A stretch of DNA of 8,550 nucleotides from Promethearchaeia archaeon (GCA_029856445.1 JAHQWY010000155.1:1-8550); one strand, 5' to 3'. Counted from the stretch's first letter, positions 1-5,930 are shown. Program-made: numbers and translations. Notes: generated from the letters alone by a model not told the origin.

Positions 1-516
1 AAATAACTTAACACTTATTTTAAAGAGAATATAGGTTATTAATAAACCAGATAAGGGGGATATAAACCAGCTTAACACTACATCTCTTAATTTATCATAG
101 TTAAATGCGGTATTAAGATCAACTCCACCATGGAAAATTGCATATATTATAACTACTCCAACTATACTCCCAATTAAAGAATGTGTACTACTCAAGGGAA
201 TGCCAGCAAAACTACCTACCACTAACCAGATTATACTACTTATCAAGACTGTTAAAAGCATAATATTAGTATATTTTTCTTCTAAGCCTTCACCTAAAAG
301 ACTCTTACCTACTGTTTCTGGAACGAAACCTCCGCTAAAAAGAATCATACCACCACCTATTGCGAAGCCCCCTACTATTAGTGCTATTTTAAATTTAAGG
401 ATACCAGCACCTACCATGGAAGCAAGAGTTTCATCGTTAGCGCCGATTGAGAAAGCTAATCCCACCGCCATTACTATTAAAACTATGATTAAAATTAAAT
501 TAGTATCAGTAGCCAT
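1..516 (-). CDS. PiT-family inorganic phosphate permease, partial (C-terminus outside window)
   Basis: This is an integral membrane phosphate transporter of the PiT (Na+ or H+/phosphate symporter, PF01384) family. The first 172 residues are visible and the frame is open at the left edge. The N-terminal PiT signature reads SIGANDETLASMVGAG (residues 23-38), with the family's invariant GAND. The second, internally repeated signature reads GIPLSSTHSLIGSIVG (residues 105-120). Hydrophobic helices lie at about 6-22, 43-61, 86-104, 112-128 and 148-166, and SWFISPLSG (149-157) matches the conserved segment after the second signature. The start is the only ATG in frame, because a stop lies three codons upstream. 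No clear Shine-Dalgarno precedes it. It follows the DUF47 gene by 22 nt on the same strand, a classic pairing, so they are probably co-transcribed. Assignment to the family is secure; the coupling ion cannot be read from the sequence. Confidence 0.93.
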   Translation of the reverse strand, partial: MATDTNLILIIVLIVMAVGLAFSIGANDETLASMVGAGILKFKIALIVGGFAIGGGMILFSGGFVPETVGKSLLGEGLEEKYTNIMLLTVLISSIIWLVVGSFAGIPLSSTHSLIGSIVGVVIIYAIFHGGVDLNTAFNYDKLRDVVLSWFISPLSGLLITYILFKISVKLF

Positions 517-538
517 ATCATGTCATAAATATATATTT

Positions 539-1201
539 TTAATCAAAAATTAGATATTTTGTTGCTAAAAACTGGATGTATTCCGCAAAGTTTTTAAGGT
601 GATCGGCTAACATCATTATATTTTCTATCAATTCTTTTAGATATAAGAAGGTCCTTGATAAATAATCCATGTCATAATTATAAAGTCGATTCAATATTTG
701 AAATTCTTCTGTTCTCATTTTCCGCCTTTCTTCTTTAACTTCTTCACAGATATCATAAGCCTTACTTAGATCGGTTCCAATTGATTTAACGGCATCAGAG
801 ACTTTATTTGAAATTAATTTTAAAGATTTAAGAATACTTTGAATTTGTGATTTGAATTCCTCATCTGGGAAAACGACCCTATATAACATTAGTTTATTTG
901 CCATGAATTCCCCAATATTCTTTATATCATTTATTTTATTAAAAACCTTTAATCTATCTTTTTTAGAAAACATTAATTTCGATTTGAATATTCTAGATTC
1001 AAATTTCTTCTTAATTTTAACCTCTGAATCAGTATCAATTACATACTGTAAATTTTTTTCAAAATTATCGAAATTTTCCTGTACAAGAAATTCAATGCCT
1101 TCAATTAAAACTATATTTTGCTCGTTAATAACGTCCATAAAGAGTTGAGTTATCTTATCTATACTTAATTTATTAAGGTCTTTCTCATCAATATCTATCA
1201 T
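539..1201 (-). CDS. DUF47 family (PhoU-like) putative phosphate transport regulator
   Basis: This 220-aa, charged and all-helical protein has the size and pattern of the DUF47/TIGR00153 family (PF01865), distant relatives of PhoU that are usually encoded next to PiT permeases. Visible family-like elements are the stretch KDRLKVFNKINDIKNIGEF (about 81-99), corresponding to the conserved R-x-D-x-x-x-L...I-x-D-I segment, and the C-terminal helix LIENIMMLADHLKNFAEYI (about 191-209), matching the family's I-E-x-I-x-x-x-A-D-x-x-E-x-x-A pattern. No signal peptide or membrane helix is seen, so it should be cytosolic, acting at the inner face of the transporter. It is the first gene of the DUF47-PiT pair. 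The ATG start is followed directly by an acidic N-terminus (MIDIDEKDL), and no Shine-Dalgarno is visible in front of it. Metal or phosphate sensing is inferred from the family. Confidence 0.88.
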   Translation of the reverse strand: MIDIDEKDLNKLSIDKITQLFMDVINEQNIVLIEGIEFLVQENFDNFEKNLQYVIDTDSEVKIKKKFESRIFKSKLMFSKKDRLKVFNKINDIKNIGEFMANKLMLYRVVFPDEEFKSQIQSILKSLKLISNKVSDAVKSIGTDLSKAYDICEEVKEERRKMRTEEFQILNRLYNYDMDYLSRTFLYLKELIENIMMLADHLKNFAEYIQFLATKYLIFD

Positions 1202-1539
1202 CTAAATCAAAAAGAACTGTTGATTAAACAATTTAACAAATAAATTTTAAGCAGACTACTATATTTATAAAAATAATTTATCTTGTGTTATAATAAATAG
1301 TCACACGAATTTTAATTTAATGATTTGATAGTTGTTTGAAAAATAAAATATTATGAATAGATTAAGTTTAGATTCGAATTCTAATATTTTTACTGCCTTT
1401 ATTAATTTTTTATAATTTCCTAGCTCCTAAATAGAAGTCTATAATTCATTTATTAATCTTTAAATAAAGAGGTATAAATCGAAGAAAGTGTACAAAACCC
1501 GATTAAAGAGGCGATTATCGCTTATATTAAGGGATTAAT
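1202..1539. other. AT-rich intergenic stretch, no gene seen
   Basis: I find no convincing reading frame on either strand here. It contains the likely promoter of the DUF47 gene at its left end. Near its right end there is an 11-nt near-perfect palindrome GCGATTATCGC (1511-1521) and two imperfect copies of an AAAGAGG-initiated segment (around 1466 and 1505). These sit upstream of the operator-like cluster of the next small gene and may belong to the same control region. Confidence 0.4.
1262..1271 (-). promoter_or_regulatory. Possible TATA box for the DUF47-PiT pair
   Basis: On the minus strand this reads TTTATAAATA, an archaeal TATA-like element about 60 nt upstream of the DUF47 start codon. 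It would predict a leader of roughly 35-40 nt. The whole region is AT-rich, so chance matches are common and the call is tentative. Confidence 0.35.
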
Positions 1540-1559
1540 AATAGATCTATAGGTCTATT
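1540..1559. repeat. 20-bp near-perfect palindrome upstream of small gene
   Basis: The sequence AATAGA-TCTATAGG-TCTATT is a palindrome with 18 of 20 positions symmetric (mismatched pair at positions 7/14). It ends about 15 nt upstream of the putative TATA box at 1574-1582 and could be a regulator-binding site. A run of five T follows, so a factor-independent terminator for something to the left is the alternative, although no gene is seen there. Confidence 0.45.
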
Positions 1560-1560
1560 T

Positions 1561-1575
1561 TTCATTAAACATGAA
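1561..1575. promoter_or_regulatory. TTCAT-N5-ATGAA inverted repeat (operator candidate 1)
   Basis: TTCAT and ATGAA half-sites face each other across five bases, directly upstream of and touching the TATA-like element. The same half-sites recur at 1592-1603 on the other side of the TATA box. A dimeric DNA-binding protein could cover both sites. This is read from symmetry only. Confidence 0.4.
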
Positions 1576-1582
1576 TTTAAAT
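1574..1582 (+). promoter_or_regulatory. TATA-like element of the 48-aa gene
   Basis: ATTTAAATA is centred about 31 nt upstream of the ATG at 1609. In archaea transcription begins some 25 nt downstream of the TATA box, so the transcript would start at or within a few bases of the ATG (leaderless). That fits the absence of a Shine-Dalgarno sequence. Confidence 0.4.
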
Positions 1583-1591
1583 ACAAGTAAT

Positions 1592-1603
1592 TTCATTAAT
1601 GAA
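1592..1603. promoter_or_regulatory. Perfect 12-bp palindrome TTCATTAATGAA (operator candidate 2)
   Basis: This perfectly symmetric 12-mer lies between the TATA-like element and the ATG at 1609, over the expected transcription start. It carries the same TTCAT/ATGAA half-sites as 1561-1575. Occupancy would block polymerase loading, as expected for a repressor site. A shorter related palindrome, TTCATGAA, occurs at 1841-1848. Confidence 0.45.
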
Positions 1604-1608
1604 TTGAG

Positions 1609-1755
1609 ATGGACAAAGAAATTGCTTATGATATAAGATTAGAGATTTCACGTGATGAAATATTGAAGAAGATATGGATCTCTGAGGAAATTCAGCTTCA
1701 ACCACTCTCGATGCGTGAAACGATAATTAAAAACCTCAATAAAATAAATTTATAA
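1609..1755 (+). CDS. Hypothetical 48-aa protein
   Basis: This short frame encodes a charged 48-residue polypeptide beginning MDKEIAYDIRLEISRDEIL and ending NLNKINL. It has no membrane helix, cysteine motif or recognisable domain, and would be mostly helical. In its favour are a TATA-like box at the right distance for a leaderless transcript, operator-like palindromes around that box, and a hairpin plus T-rich tract starting right after the stop codon. An in-frame stop (1600-1602) limits the frame on the 5' side, and the ATG is the only plausible start. Because it is so short in AT-rich DNA it could still be chance. I do not recognise its function; an autoregulated small regulator would fit the palindromes, but that is a guess. 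Confidence 0.42.
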   Translation: MDKEIAYDIRLEISRDEILKKIWISEEIQLQPLSMRETIIKNLNKINL

Positions 1756-1800
1756 AATTTGATTTTATATCAAATTATCATTTTATTTATCTGATTTTTC
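1756..1800 (+). terminator. Hairpin plus T-rich tract after the 48-aa gene
   Basis: A perfect 7-bp inverted repeat (AATTTGA 1756-1762, TCAAATT 1770-1776, 7-nt loop) starts at the base after the stop codon and is followed by a T-rich stretch to about 1799. Archaeal termination relies mainly on such T-tracts. The placement supports the 48-aa frame as a real transcription unit. Confidence 0.45.
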
Positions 1801-1895
1801 ATCTATTGGCCAATTAAGTAAAGATGCAATCAACATTTGTTCATGAAATAACCTGGATCTTCAATAAAATTTAGAAAATAATATTTTAATAATAA

Positions 1896-2723
1896 TTAAT
1901 TACCCTTCCACTCTGGTTTCTTCTTTTGTATTCTTGCCATTACTCCAGTCATAAAATCTTTTGATGTTAATAATTGGGAGTTTACGAGTCCCTCCATTTC
2001 TAACCCGAATTCAAGATGTTTGCCATAAATAGAATCAATTAACCTTTTTCCCATCCCCACAGCAAGGGGAGCGCTCCCAATTAATTCATCCGCGTATTTC
2101 TTTACCAATGTGTCTAAACTTTCCCTATCTTTAGCGACACCATTCACAACACCCATTCTAAATGCTTCTATGCCATCAAATGTCCTTCCCGTTAATGCAA
2201 TATCTTTCGCATGGGATATCCCGCATAATCGAGTAAGTCTGGTTGTTCCTGAAACATCTGGAATTATGCCTACCTTAACTTCTGGCATACTAAAGCTGGC
2301 ATTCTCTGTGCAAAATCTGAAATCACAGGCAAGAGCTAACTCAAAGCCCATACCTAAGCAAAAACCTTCAATTCTTGCTATAAATGGTTTTTCTATTTTT
2401 CCAAGTTTTACAACTAATGGTTGGAATCGAGTATTTAAATGATATCGAAAATGGGGTGGTGTATTGAGATCAGCTCCTCGCTCCTCTCCAGAACTATCTT
2501 GTCCTGCTAGCGTATTTAGGTCAATTCCCGCACTAAAATAATTTGCTGCTCCTGTAATAATAATAACTCTAGTTTTTGAACGCTCTGCTTTTTCAATCGC
2601 GTCTTCTAAAGCATTTATTACTTCCCAATTTAGAGCATTTCTTTTCTCTAAACGGTTCAACTTGATTGTCGTGATTGTTTGTTCTTCATTCTCTTCTATT
2701 AATACTACTTTTTTTTCACTCAA
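1896..2723 (-). CDS. Enoyl-CoA hydratase/isomerase (crotonase) family, dienoyl-CoA isomerase-like
   Basis: This is a full-length 275-aa crotonase, a soluble acyl-CoA enzyme of fatty-acid or amino-acid breakdown. The N-terminal R-N-A-L-N segment (28-32) is followed by the first oxyanion-hole motif FSAGIDL (63-69), then EGFCLGMGFELALACD (119-134) and MPEVKVGIIPDVSGTTRL (146-163). Both acids used by hydratases are in place: Glu128 (rat hydratase Glu144) and Glu148 (Glu164). In addition Asp156 lies eight residues after Glu148, the spacing of the catalytic Glu196/Asp204 pair of peroxisomal delta3,5-delta2,4-dienoyl-CoA isomerase, and FSAGIDL is also typical of that enzyme. The substrate remains uncertain. 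The start is TTG: an in-frame stop lies three codons upstream, and GTGA sits 6 nt before the TTG. The Fe-S protein gene is upstream on the same strand, 139 nt away. Confidence 0.9.
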   Translation of the reverse strand: MSEKKVVLIEENEEQTITTIKLNRLEKRNALNWEVINALEDAIEKAERSKTRVIIITGAANYFSAGIDLNTLAGQDSSGEERGADLNTPPHFRYHLNTRFQPLVVKLGKIEKPFIARIEGFCLGMGFELALACDFRFCTENASFSMPEVKVGIIPDVSGTTRLTRLCGISHAKDIALTGRTFDGIEAFRMGVVNGVAKDRESLDTLVKKYADELIGSAPLAVGMGKRLIDSIYGKHLEFGLEMEGLVNSQLLTSKDFMTGVMARIQKKKPEWKGN

Positions 2724-2727
2724 TATC

Positions 2728-2733
2728 TTTCAC
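2728..2733 (-). promoter_or_regulatory. Shine-Dalgarno-like site deciding the TTG start of the crotonase
   Basis: On the minus strand this reads AGTGAA, with GTGA complementary to part of the 16S rRNA 3' end. Six bases separate GTGA from the TTG, the same spacing seen at the CTG start of the 59-aa gene, which supports the non-ATG start. Confidence 0.45.
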
Positions 2734-2862
2734 TAATAAATTAGATTCATTTTAATGTGATTAATAAAAGGAATTAAAGAAAAGTGAAATAAAAATATTA
2801 TTTAGTATTTCAAATTAAATTCAAATCTATTATTAGACAATTATTTATTTATTTGATTTTGT

Positions 2863-3945
2863 TTATATTGGAGAAATTAACACATCTCTTGGACCAGTTC
2901 TTTTTAGATGTATTGCTTCTTCAGGACAATGATGAGCACATACCCCACATCCAATACATTTTTCCTGATCAACGATAGCTTTATTATTCTCAGCGTAGAT
3001 CGTTTCCATTGGGCACATTTCGAGGCAGGTTGCACATCCTTCGCATAATTCTTCATCTACCTCAGCAACATAAGAAGACATTGTATGCAATGGAGCAATT
3101 CCACCCCTATACATCCCTATAATTCCACAACAACACTTACAACAATTACATATTGCTTCTATTCCCCGATTAGTATCTGAATGAACATGGAATACTTTAT
3201 GGACTAAACCTTGATCTTCAGCTTCTCTAAAGATTTTAATTGCTTCTTCTTTGGAAACTGGGCTCGCAAAGTTCTTCTCAATTGCAAAAACGGCACTTTT
3301 ATCAAAAAGAAAACAGTTATTTTTCGAAGCTCCCAATTTACATGGATCATTTAAAAGATCTTTATGATGACGACAATAACAGTGAGCTACAGCAAGATCA
3401 TCATATTCTTCAACATATTTTCTAACATCCTCAAAAGGCATTACAGCTTCAGTTCCTACCTCGACTTCCTTTTCGACAGGAAGAGTTCTATCAGTAGGAG
3501 GTAAAGTGTTAAATATGTTTATCATTGCTTCACGATTACTCTCATTCATCTTACTCCTTTCAGAAAATAATTTTTGGAACATTTTTGCTAATTTGACGTG
3601 TTTTTCATCAGTTTCTCCTCGTAAATTTGTATATTCAAATATACCTGGAAAGGTGCCCATGAGACGGTATATCATTTTTCCAGTGCTCCTACTCTTTGTC
3701 CCAATAATTATTCCATTGTACATTAAAGTGTCAAGCATTTTAAGGATGGATTCTTCATCCATATCGGTTCGTTCTTTTATTTGTTCAAGTGACATGGAGG
3801 GTTTTGAAAATATTAATAAGAATTCGGCTTGCTCCTCAGTTATTAGTTCTTTTAATAATTCTATTAAACTATCACTAATAGGAACAGGGAAGACGCCTGC
3901 TTTAACAATTGTTCCTGCTACTTTATTCCACAATTTTTCAGTCAT
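2863..3945 (-). CDS. Winged-helix / cysteine-rich protein with two C-terminal [4Fe-4S] ferredoxin motifs
   Basis: This 360-aa cytosolic protein has a layered architecture. Residues about 36-95 look like a winged-helix fold: a helix, the MSLEQIKERTDMDEESILKMLDTLMYNGII helix-turn-helix stretch, then a basic K-S-R-S-T-G-K wing. A middle module has CYCRHH (189-194), with further cysteines at 202 and 211, and then a very dense cysteine cluster CNCCKCCCG (266-274). Two classic ferredoxin motifs follow, CxxCxxCxxxCP at 301-312 and 330-341, each able to bind one [4Fe-4S] cluster. A role in electron transfer, or as a redox-sensing regulator, is inferred. The crotonase downstream suggests acyl-CoA redox chemistry. 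I chose ATG 3945 because a GAG-containing weak Shine-Dalgarno precedes it; a TTG at 3957 would add four residues but has no such site. Confidence 0.85.
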   Translation of the reverse strand: MTEKLWNKVAGTIVKAGVFPVPISDSLIELLKELITEEQAEFLLIFSKPSMSLEQIKERTDMDEESILKMLDTLMYNGIIIGTKSRSTGKMIYRLMGTFPGIFEYTNLRGETDEKHVKLAKMFQKLFSERSKMNESNREAMINIFNTLPPTDRTLPVEKEVEVGTEAVMPFEDVRKYVEEYDDLAVAHCYCRHHKDLLNDPCKLGASKNNCFLFDKSAVFAIEKNFASPVSKEEAIKIFREAEDQGLVHKVFHVHSDTNRGIEAICNCCKCCCGIIGMYRGGIAPLHTMSSYVAEVDEELCEGCATCLEMCPMETIYAENNKAIVDQEKCIGCGVCAHHCPEEAIHLKRTGPRDVLISPI

Positions 3946-4133
3946 TATTTTTCTCAATTTAGCATTTTAAAGTTAATTGATTAAAAAATACATGATTTAA
4001 TTAGATTTTGAGAAAATTTTTTATAGAAAAAGAATCTGAGAAAAAATTCATAAATTTCTTTGACTCTCATAATTTTTTAGAATAGGCATACAAATGAATT
4101 ATTAATACTAAGACGAGATTAAGGGATCTTTTT

Positions 4134-4307
4134 TTGATAAGAGAAATTGACGATAGGAAAACAATACTACAGAATTCTATAAAAATTTTAGAAATGATAT
4201 CAAAAAACCTTAGGAATCAAAATGAAACATCTTCTCTGAGTCATCTACAAACACGAATTAATACTTATAAACAAGAACTCCAAATGCATAAGAAAGAGTT
4301 GGTTTAA
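4134..4307 (+). CDS. Possible 57-aa hypothetical protein (TTG start)
   Basis: An open frame with a TTG start encodes a hydrophilic, probably helical peptide (begins LIREIDDRKTILQNSIKIL, with TTG read as Met; ends HKKELV). Heptad-like spacing of I and L suggests a short coiled coil, and there is no cysteine or membrane segment. A TATA-like stretch TTATTAATAC lies about 30 nt upstream, which would make the transcript leaderless, and an 8-T run (4321-4328) follows the stop. The frame is open back to 4098 with no ATG. Support is thin and function is unknown. Confidence 0.33.
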   Translation: MIREIDDRKTILQNSIKILEMISKNLRNQNETSSLSHLQTRINTYKQELQMHKKELV

Positions 4308-4320
4308 AGATAATCTACTC

Positions 4321-4352
4321 TTTTTTTTAGTTGATATTTTAATCAACTAAAA
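4321..4352. terminator. T8 run and 11-bp perfect inverted repeat
   Basis: A run of eight T (4321-4328) runs into a perfect 11-bp inverted repeat (4325-4335 with 4342-4352, 6-nt loop ATTTTA; core AGTTGAT/ATCAACT). On the plus strand it could end transcription from 4134-4307. It also insulates the minus-strand Fe-S unit from the plus-strand aminotransferase, and might equally be a protein-binding site upstream of the latter. Confidence 0.5.
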
Positions 4353-4426
4353 GAACCAAACTGAAAAATTTTAAATTTTTTGAAAATGTTTAATTCTACA
4401 TATTTCAAAACCTAAAATTAAATGAT

Positions 4427-4430
4427 GGTG
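4427..4430 (+). promoter_or_regulatory. Shine-Dalgarno GGTG supporting a CTG start
   Basis: GGTG lies 8 nt before the CTG at 4439. No ATG, GTG or TTG exists in frame between the upstream stop (4391-4393) and the conserved N-terminal motifs. The site therefore decides the start of the aminotransferase. Confidence 0.45.
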
Positions 4431-4438
4431 TTTTTACA

Positions 4439-5614
4439 CTGGAATATGCTGAAAGAGTAAAAAGACTGCCTACCTATATTTTTGTTGAGATCGAACAATT
4501 AATAGCTAAAGGGAGGAAGAAAGGAATAGATTTTATCCCTTTAGGAATAGGAGATCCTGATTTGAATACTCCTAATTTCATCATAGAAGAGATGATTGAA
4601 CAAGCAAAAATATCAAGTAATCAAAATTATCCTTCAAGTATGGGAGAAGATTTTTTTAGAGAATCAGTTGCTCGTTGGAATAAAGTGAGATATGGGGTGA
4701 ATTTAAACCCAGAAAATGAAGTTACACATATTATAGGAGGAAAAGAAGGAGTTGCCAATATAGCACGAGTATTTATAAATCCTGGTGATCTTGTATTATG
4801 TCCTAATCCAGGATATCCCGTATATGCAAATGGTGGTACAAAATTATGTGATGGAGAACCATATTTAATGCCACTTAAAAAAGAAAATAATTTTCTTCCA
4901 GATTTGGAGGATATTGATGCAGAAATTCTTAAGAAGGCTAAATTAATGTATTTAAACTATCCAAACAATCCTACTGGAGCAGTTACACCCATAGATTTTT
5001 TGAAAAAAGTAATAGATTACGCAGAGGATTACAATTTCATTATTATATATGACAATCCATACTCAGAATTTACTTTTGAAGATTATATCGCTCCAAGTAT
5101 ACTTCAGATAAGTAATGAACATGTTGAATTAAATAGTGCTTCTAAAATGTTTAACATGACAGGATTTCGGTGTGGATGGGTTGCTGGAAATGCTGATATT
5201 ATCAAAGGATTAAGAAAAGTAAAATCTCAAATCGACTCTGGTGGACCAATATTTATTCAAAAGGCTGTAGCTAAAGGGTTGGATTTGTATACTTCCCAAG
5301 AAAAGCCAGATGTTATCAGAAAAAATGTAGAAATATATGAAACACGTAGGAATACTCTTGTTAAAGGTCTAAATAAGTTAGGCTGGAAAACGGATTTACC
5401 CAAAGCAACCTTTTATATTTGGACTCAAATTCCTGAAAAATTTAGTGAGATGAATTGTATGGATTTTGTCAAAACTTTAATTGATGTTGGTGTAATTGTT
5501 ACTCCAGGAACAGGATTTGGAGAATATGGAGAAGGTTATGTAAGATTTGCTTTAACTCAACCGATTGAACGGATTATAGAAGCATTAGAAAGAATTAATA
5601 AATTGTTAAATTAG
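4439..5614 (+). CDS. Class I/II PLP-dependent aminotransferase, LL-diaminopimelate aminotransferase-like
   Basis: This is a cytosolic fold-type I aminotransferase of 391 aa, the usual family length. From the start it reads EYAERVKRLPTYIFVEIEQL (2-21) and GIGDPDLNTP (36-45), the typical opening of LL-DAP aminotransferases and relatives. Further motifs are YLNYPNNPTG (171-180, Asn177), YDNPY (204-208; Asp205 pairs with the pyridine nitrogen, Tyr208 near the phosphate), and SASKMFNMTGFRCGW (233-247, Schiff-base Lys236). Arg369 in YVRFAL binds the substrate carboxylate. The EDYIAPSIL loop also resembles DapL enzymes. A role in lysine biosynthesis is possible, but an aspartate, alanine or aromatic aminotransferase cannot be excluded. 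The only start that keeps the conserved N-terminus is CTG. A TTG at 4562 would cut off 41 residues including the G-D-P motif. Alternatively one T is missing from the T5 run at 4431-4435, which would put ATG 4422 or 4425 in frame. Confidence 0.88.
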   Translation: MEYAERVKRLPTYIFVEIEQLIAKGRKKGIDFIPLGIGDPDLNTPNFIIEEMIEQAKISSNQNYPSSMGEDFFRESVARWNKVRYGVNLNPENEVTHIIGGKEGVANIARVFINPGDLVLCPNPGYPVYANGGTKLCDGEPYLMPLKKENNFLPDLEDIDAEILKKAKLMYLNYPNNPTGAVTPIDFLKKVIDYAEDYNFIIIYDNPYSEFTFEDYIAPSILQISNEHVELNSASKMFNMTGFRCGWVAGNADIIKGLRKVKSQIDSGGPIFIQKAVAKGLDLYTSQEKPDVIRKNVEIYETRRNTLVKGLNKLGWKTDLPKATFYIWTQIPEKFSEMNCMDFVKTLIDVGVIVTPGTGFGEYGEGYVRFALTQPIERIIEALERINKLLN

Positions 5615-5620
5615 AAATTG

Positions 5621-5640
5621 ATAAAAAAAGATCTTTTTAT
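5621..5640. terminator. Bidirectional terminator between convergent genes
   Basis: AAAAAGATCTTTTT (5625-5638) is a perfect 14-bp palindrome, extended by flanking AT bases, with A and T runs that give a T-tract on both strands. It lies in the 48-nt gap between the ends of the aminotransferase and the 59-aa gene, so it can serve both. Confidence 0.6.
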
Positions 5641-5662
5641 ATTTGATATCTGAAAGGGATTC

Positions 5663-5842
5663 CTATCCAGAAGATTTGGAATATTTTTTCCTGAGATATC
5701 CCAATTTTTTTTCATCTTCCGCTTGAAGAGATTCGGCAGATCCATCCAAACCTTTAAGCATCATCATAACTGGAGTTTTCTGGGAATCCCAATCTTTATA
5801 ATAATCCAATATCAGATCTATTTCATCTGATTCTTTTTCCAG
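5663..5842 (-). CDS. Small acidic 59-aa protein of unknown function (CTG start)
   Basis: A 59-residue highly charged, soluble protein. It begins (M)EKESDEIDLILDYYKDW, continues with a Met-rich centre PVMMMLKGLDG (24-34), and ends with a basic tail LRKKYSKSSG. There is no signal peptide, cysteine or membrane segment. The gene call rests on the best ribosome-binding site in the window: AAGGAGGTGA, then six bases, then CTG. A TGA lies in frame three codons before the CTG, only AAA and ACG intervene, and the first in-frame ATG is 26 codons in, so CTG is the only start consistent with that site. A palindromic terminator follows the stop. It is convergent with the aminotransferase and divergent from the GH4 gene. 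I do not recognise the family; a small regulatory or protein-binding factor would fit, without direct evidence. Confidence 0.68.
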   Translation of the reverse strand: MEKESDEIDLILDYYKDWDSQKTPVMMMLKGLDGSAESLQAEDEKKLGYLRKKYSKSSG

Positions 5843-5848
5843 CGTTTT

Positions 5849-5858
5849 TCACCTCCTT
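5849..5858 (-). promoter_or_regulatory. Full-consensus Shine-Dalgarno AAGGAGGTGA
   Basis: On the minus strand these ten bases match the complement of the 16S rRNA 3' end without a mismatch and stand 6 nt before the CTG at 5842. Other genes here have weak sites or none, so this gene is likely translated strongly from a leadered transcript. Confidence 0.75.
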
Positions 5859-5930
5859 TTATAATTTAGTTCTCCACCGGAAAATAAAATCTTATCCTGG
5901 CCAATTTCTAGTAAATTTTATGATATGTGG

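Noticed and set aside
200..553. Plus-strand 117-codon open frame.
   Set aside because: It is antisense to the PiT permease, whose signature motifs are unmistakable on the minus strand.
852..1148. Plus-strand 98-codon open frame.
   Set aside because: It is antisense to the DUF47 gene, which has family-like motifs and a fitting partner.
1783..1880. Minus-strand coding-like tail (FHEQMLIASLLNWPIDEKSDK in one frame, FIEDPGYF in another), as if a gene end had been frameshifted downstream of the crotonase.
   Set aside because: Only about 30 residues in two frames, no recognised domain and the crotonase is already complete; too short to call a pseudogene.
2110..2442. Plus-strand 110-codon open frame.
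   Set aside because: It is antisense to the catalytic core of the crotonase.
3506..3970. Plus-strand 154-codon open frame with hydrophobic composition.
   Set aside because: It is antisense to the winged-helix part of the Fe-S protein; its hydrophobicity is what antisense reading of a charged protein produces.
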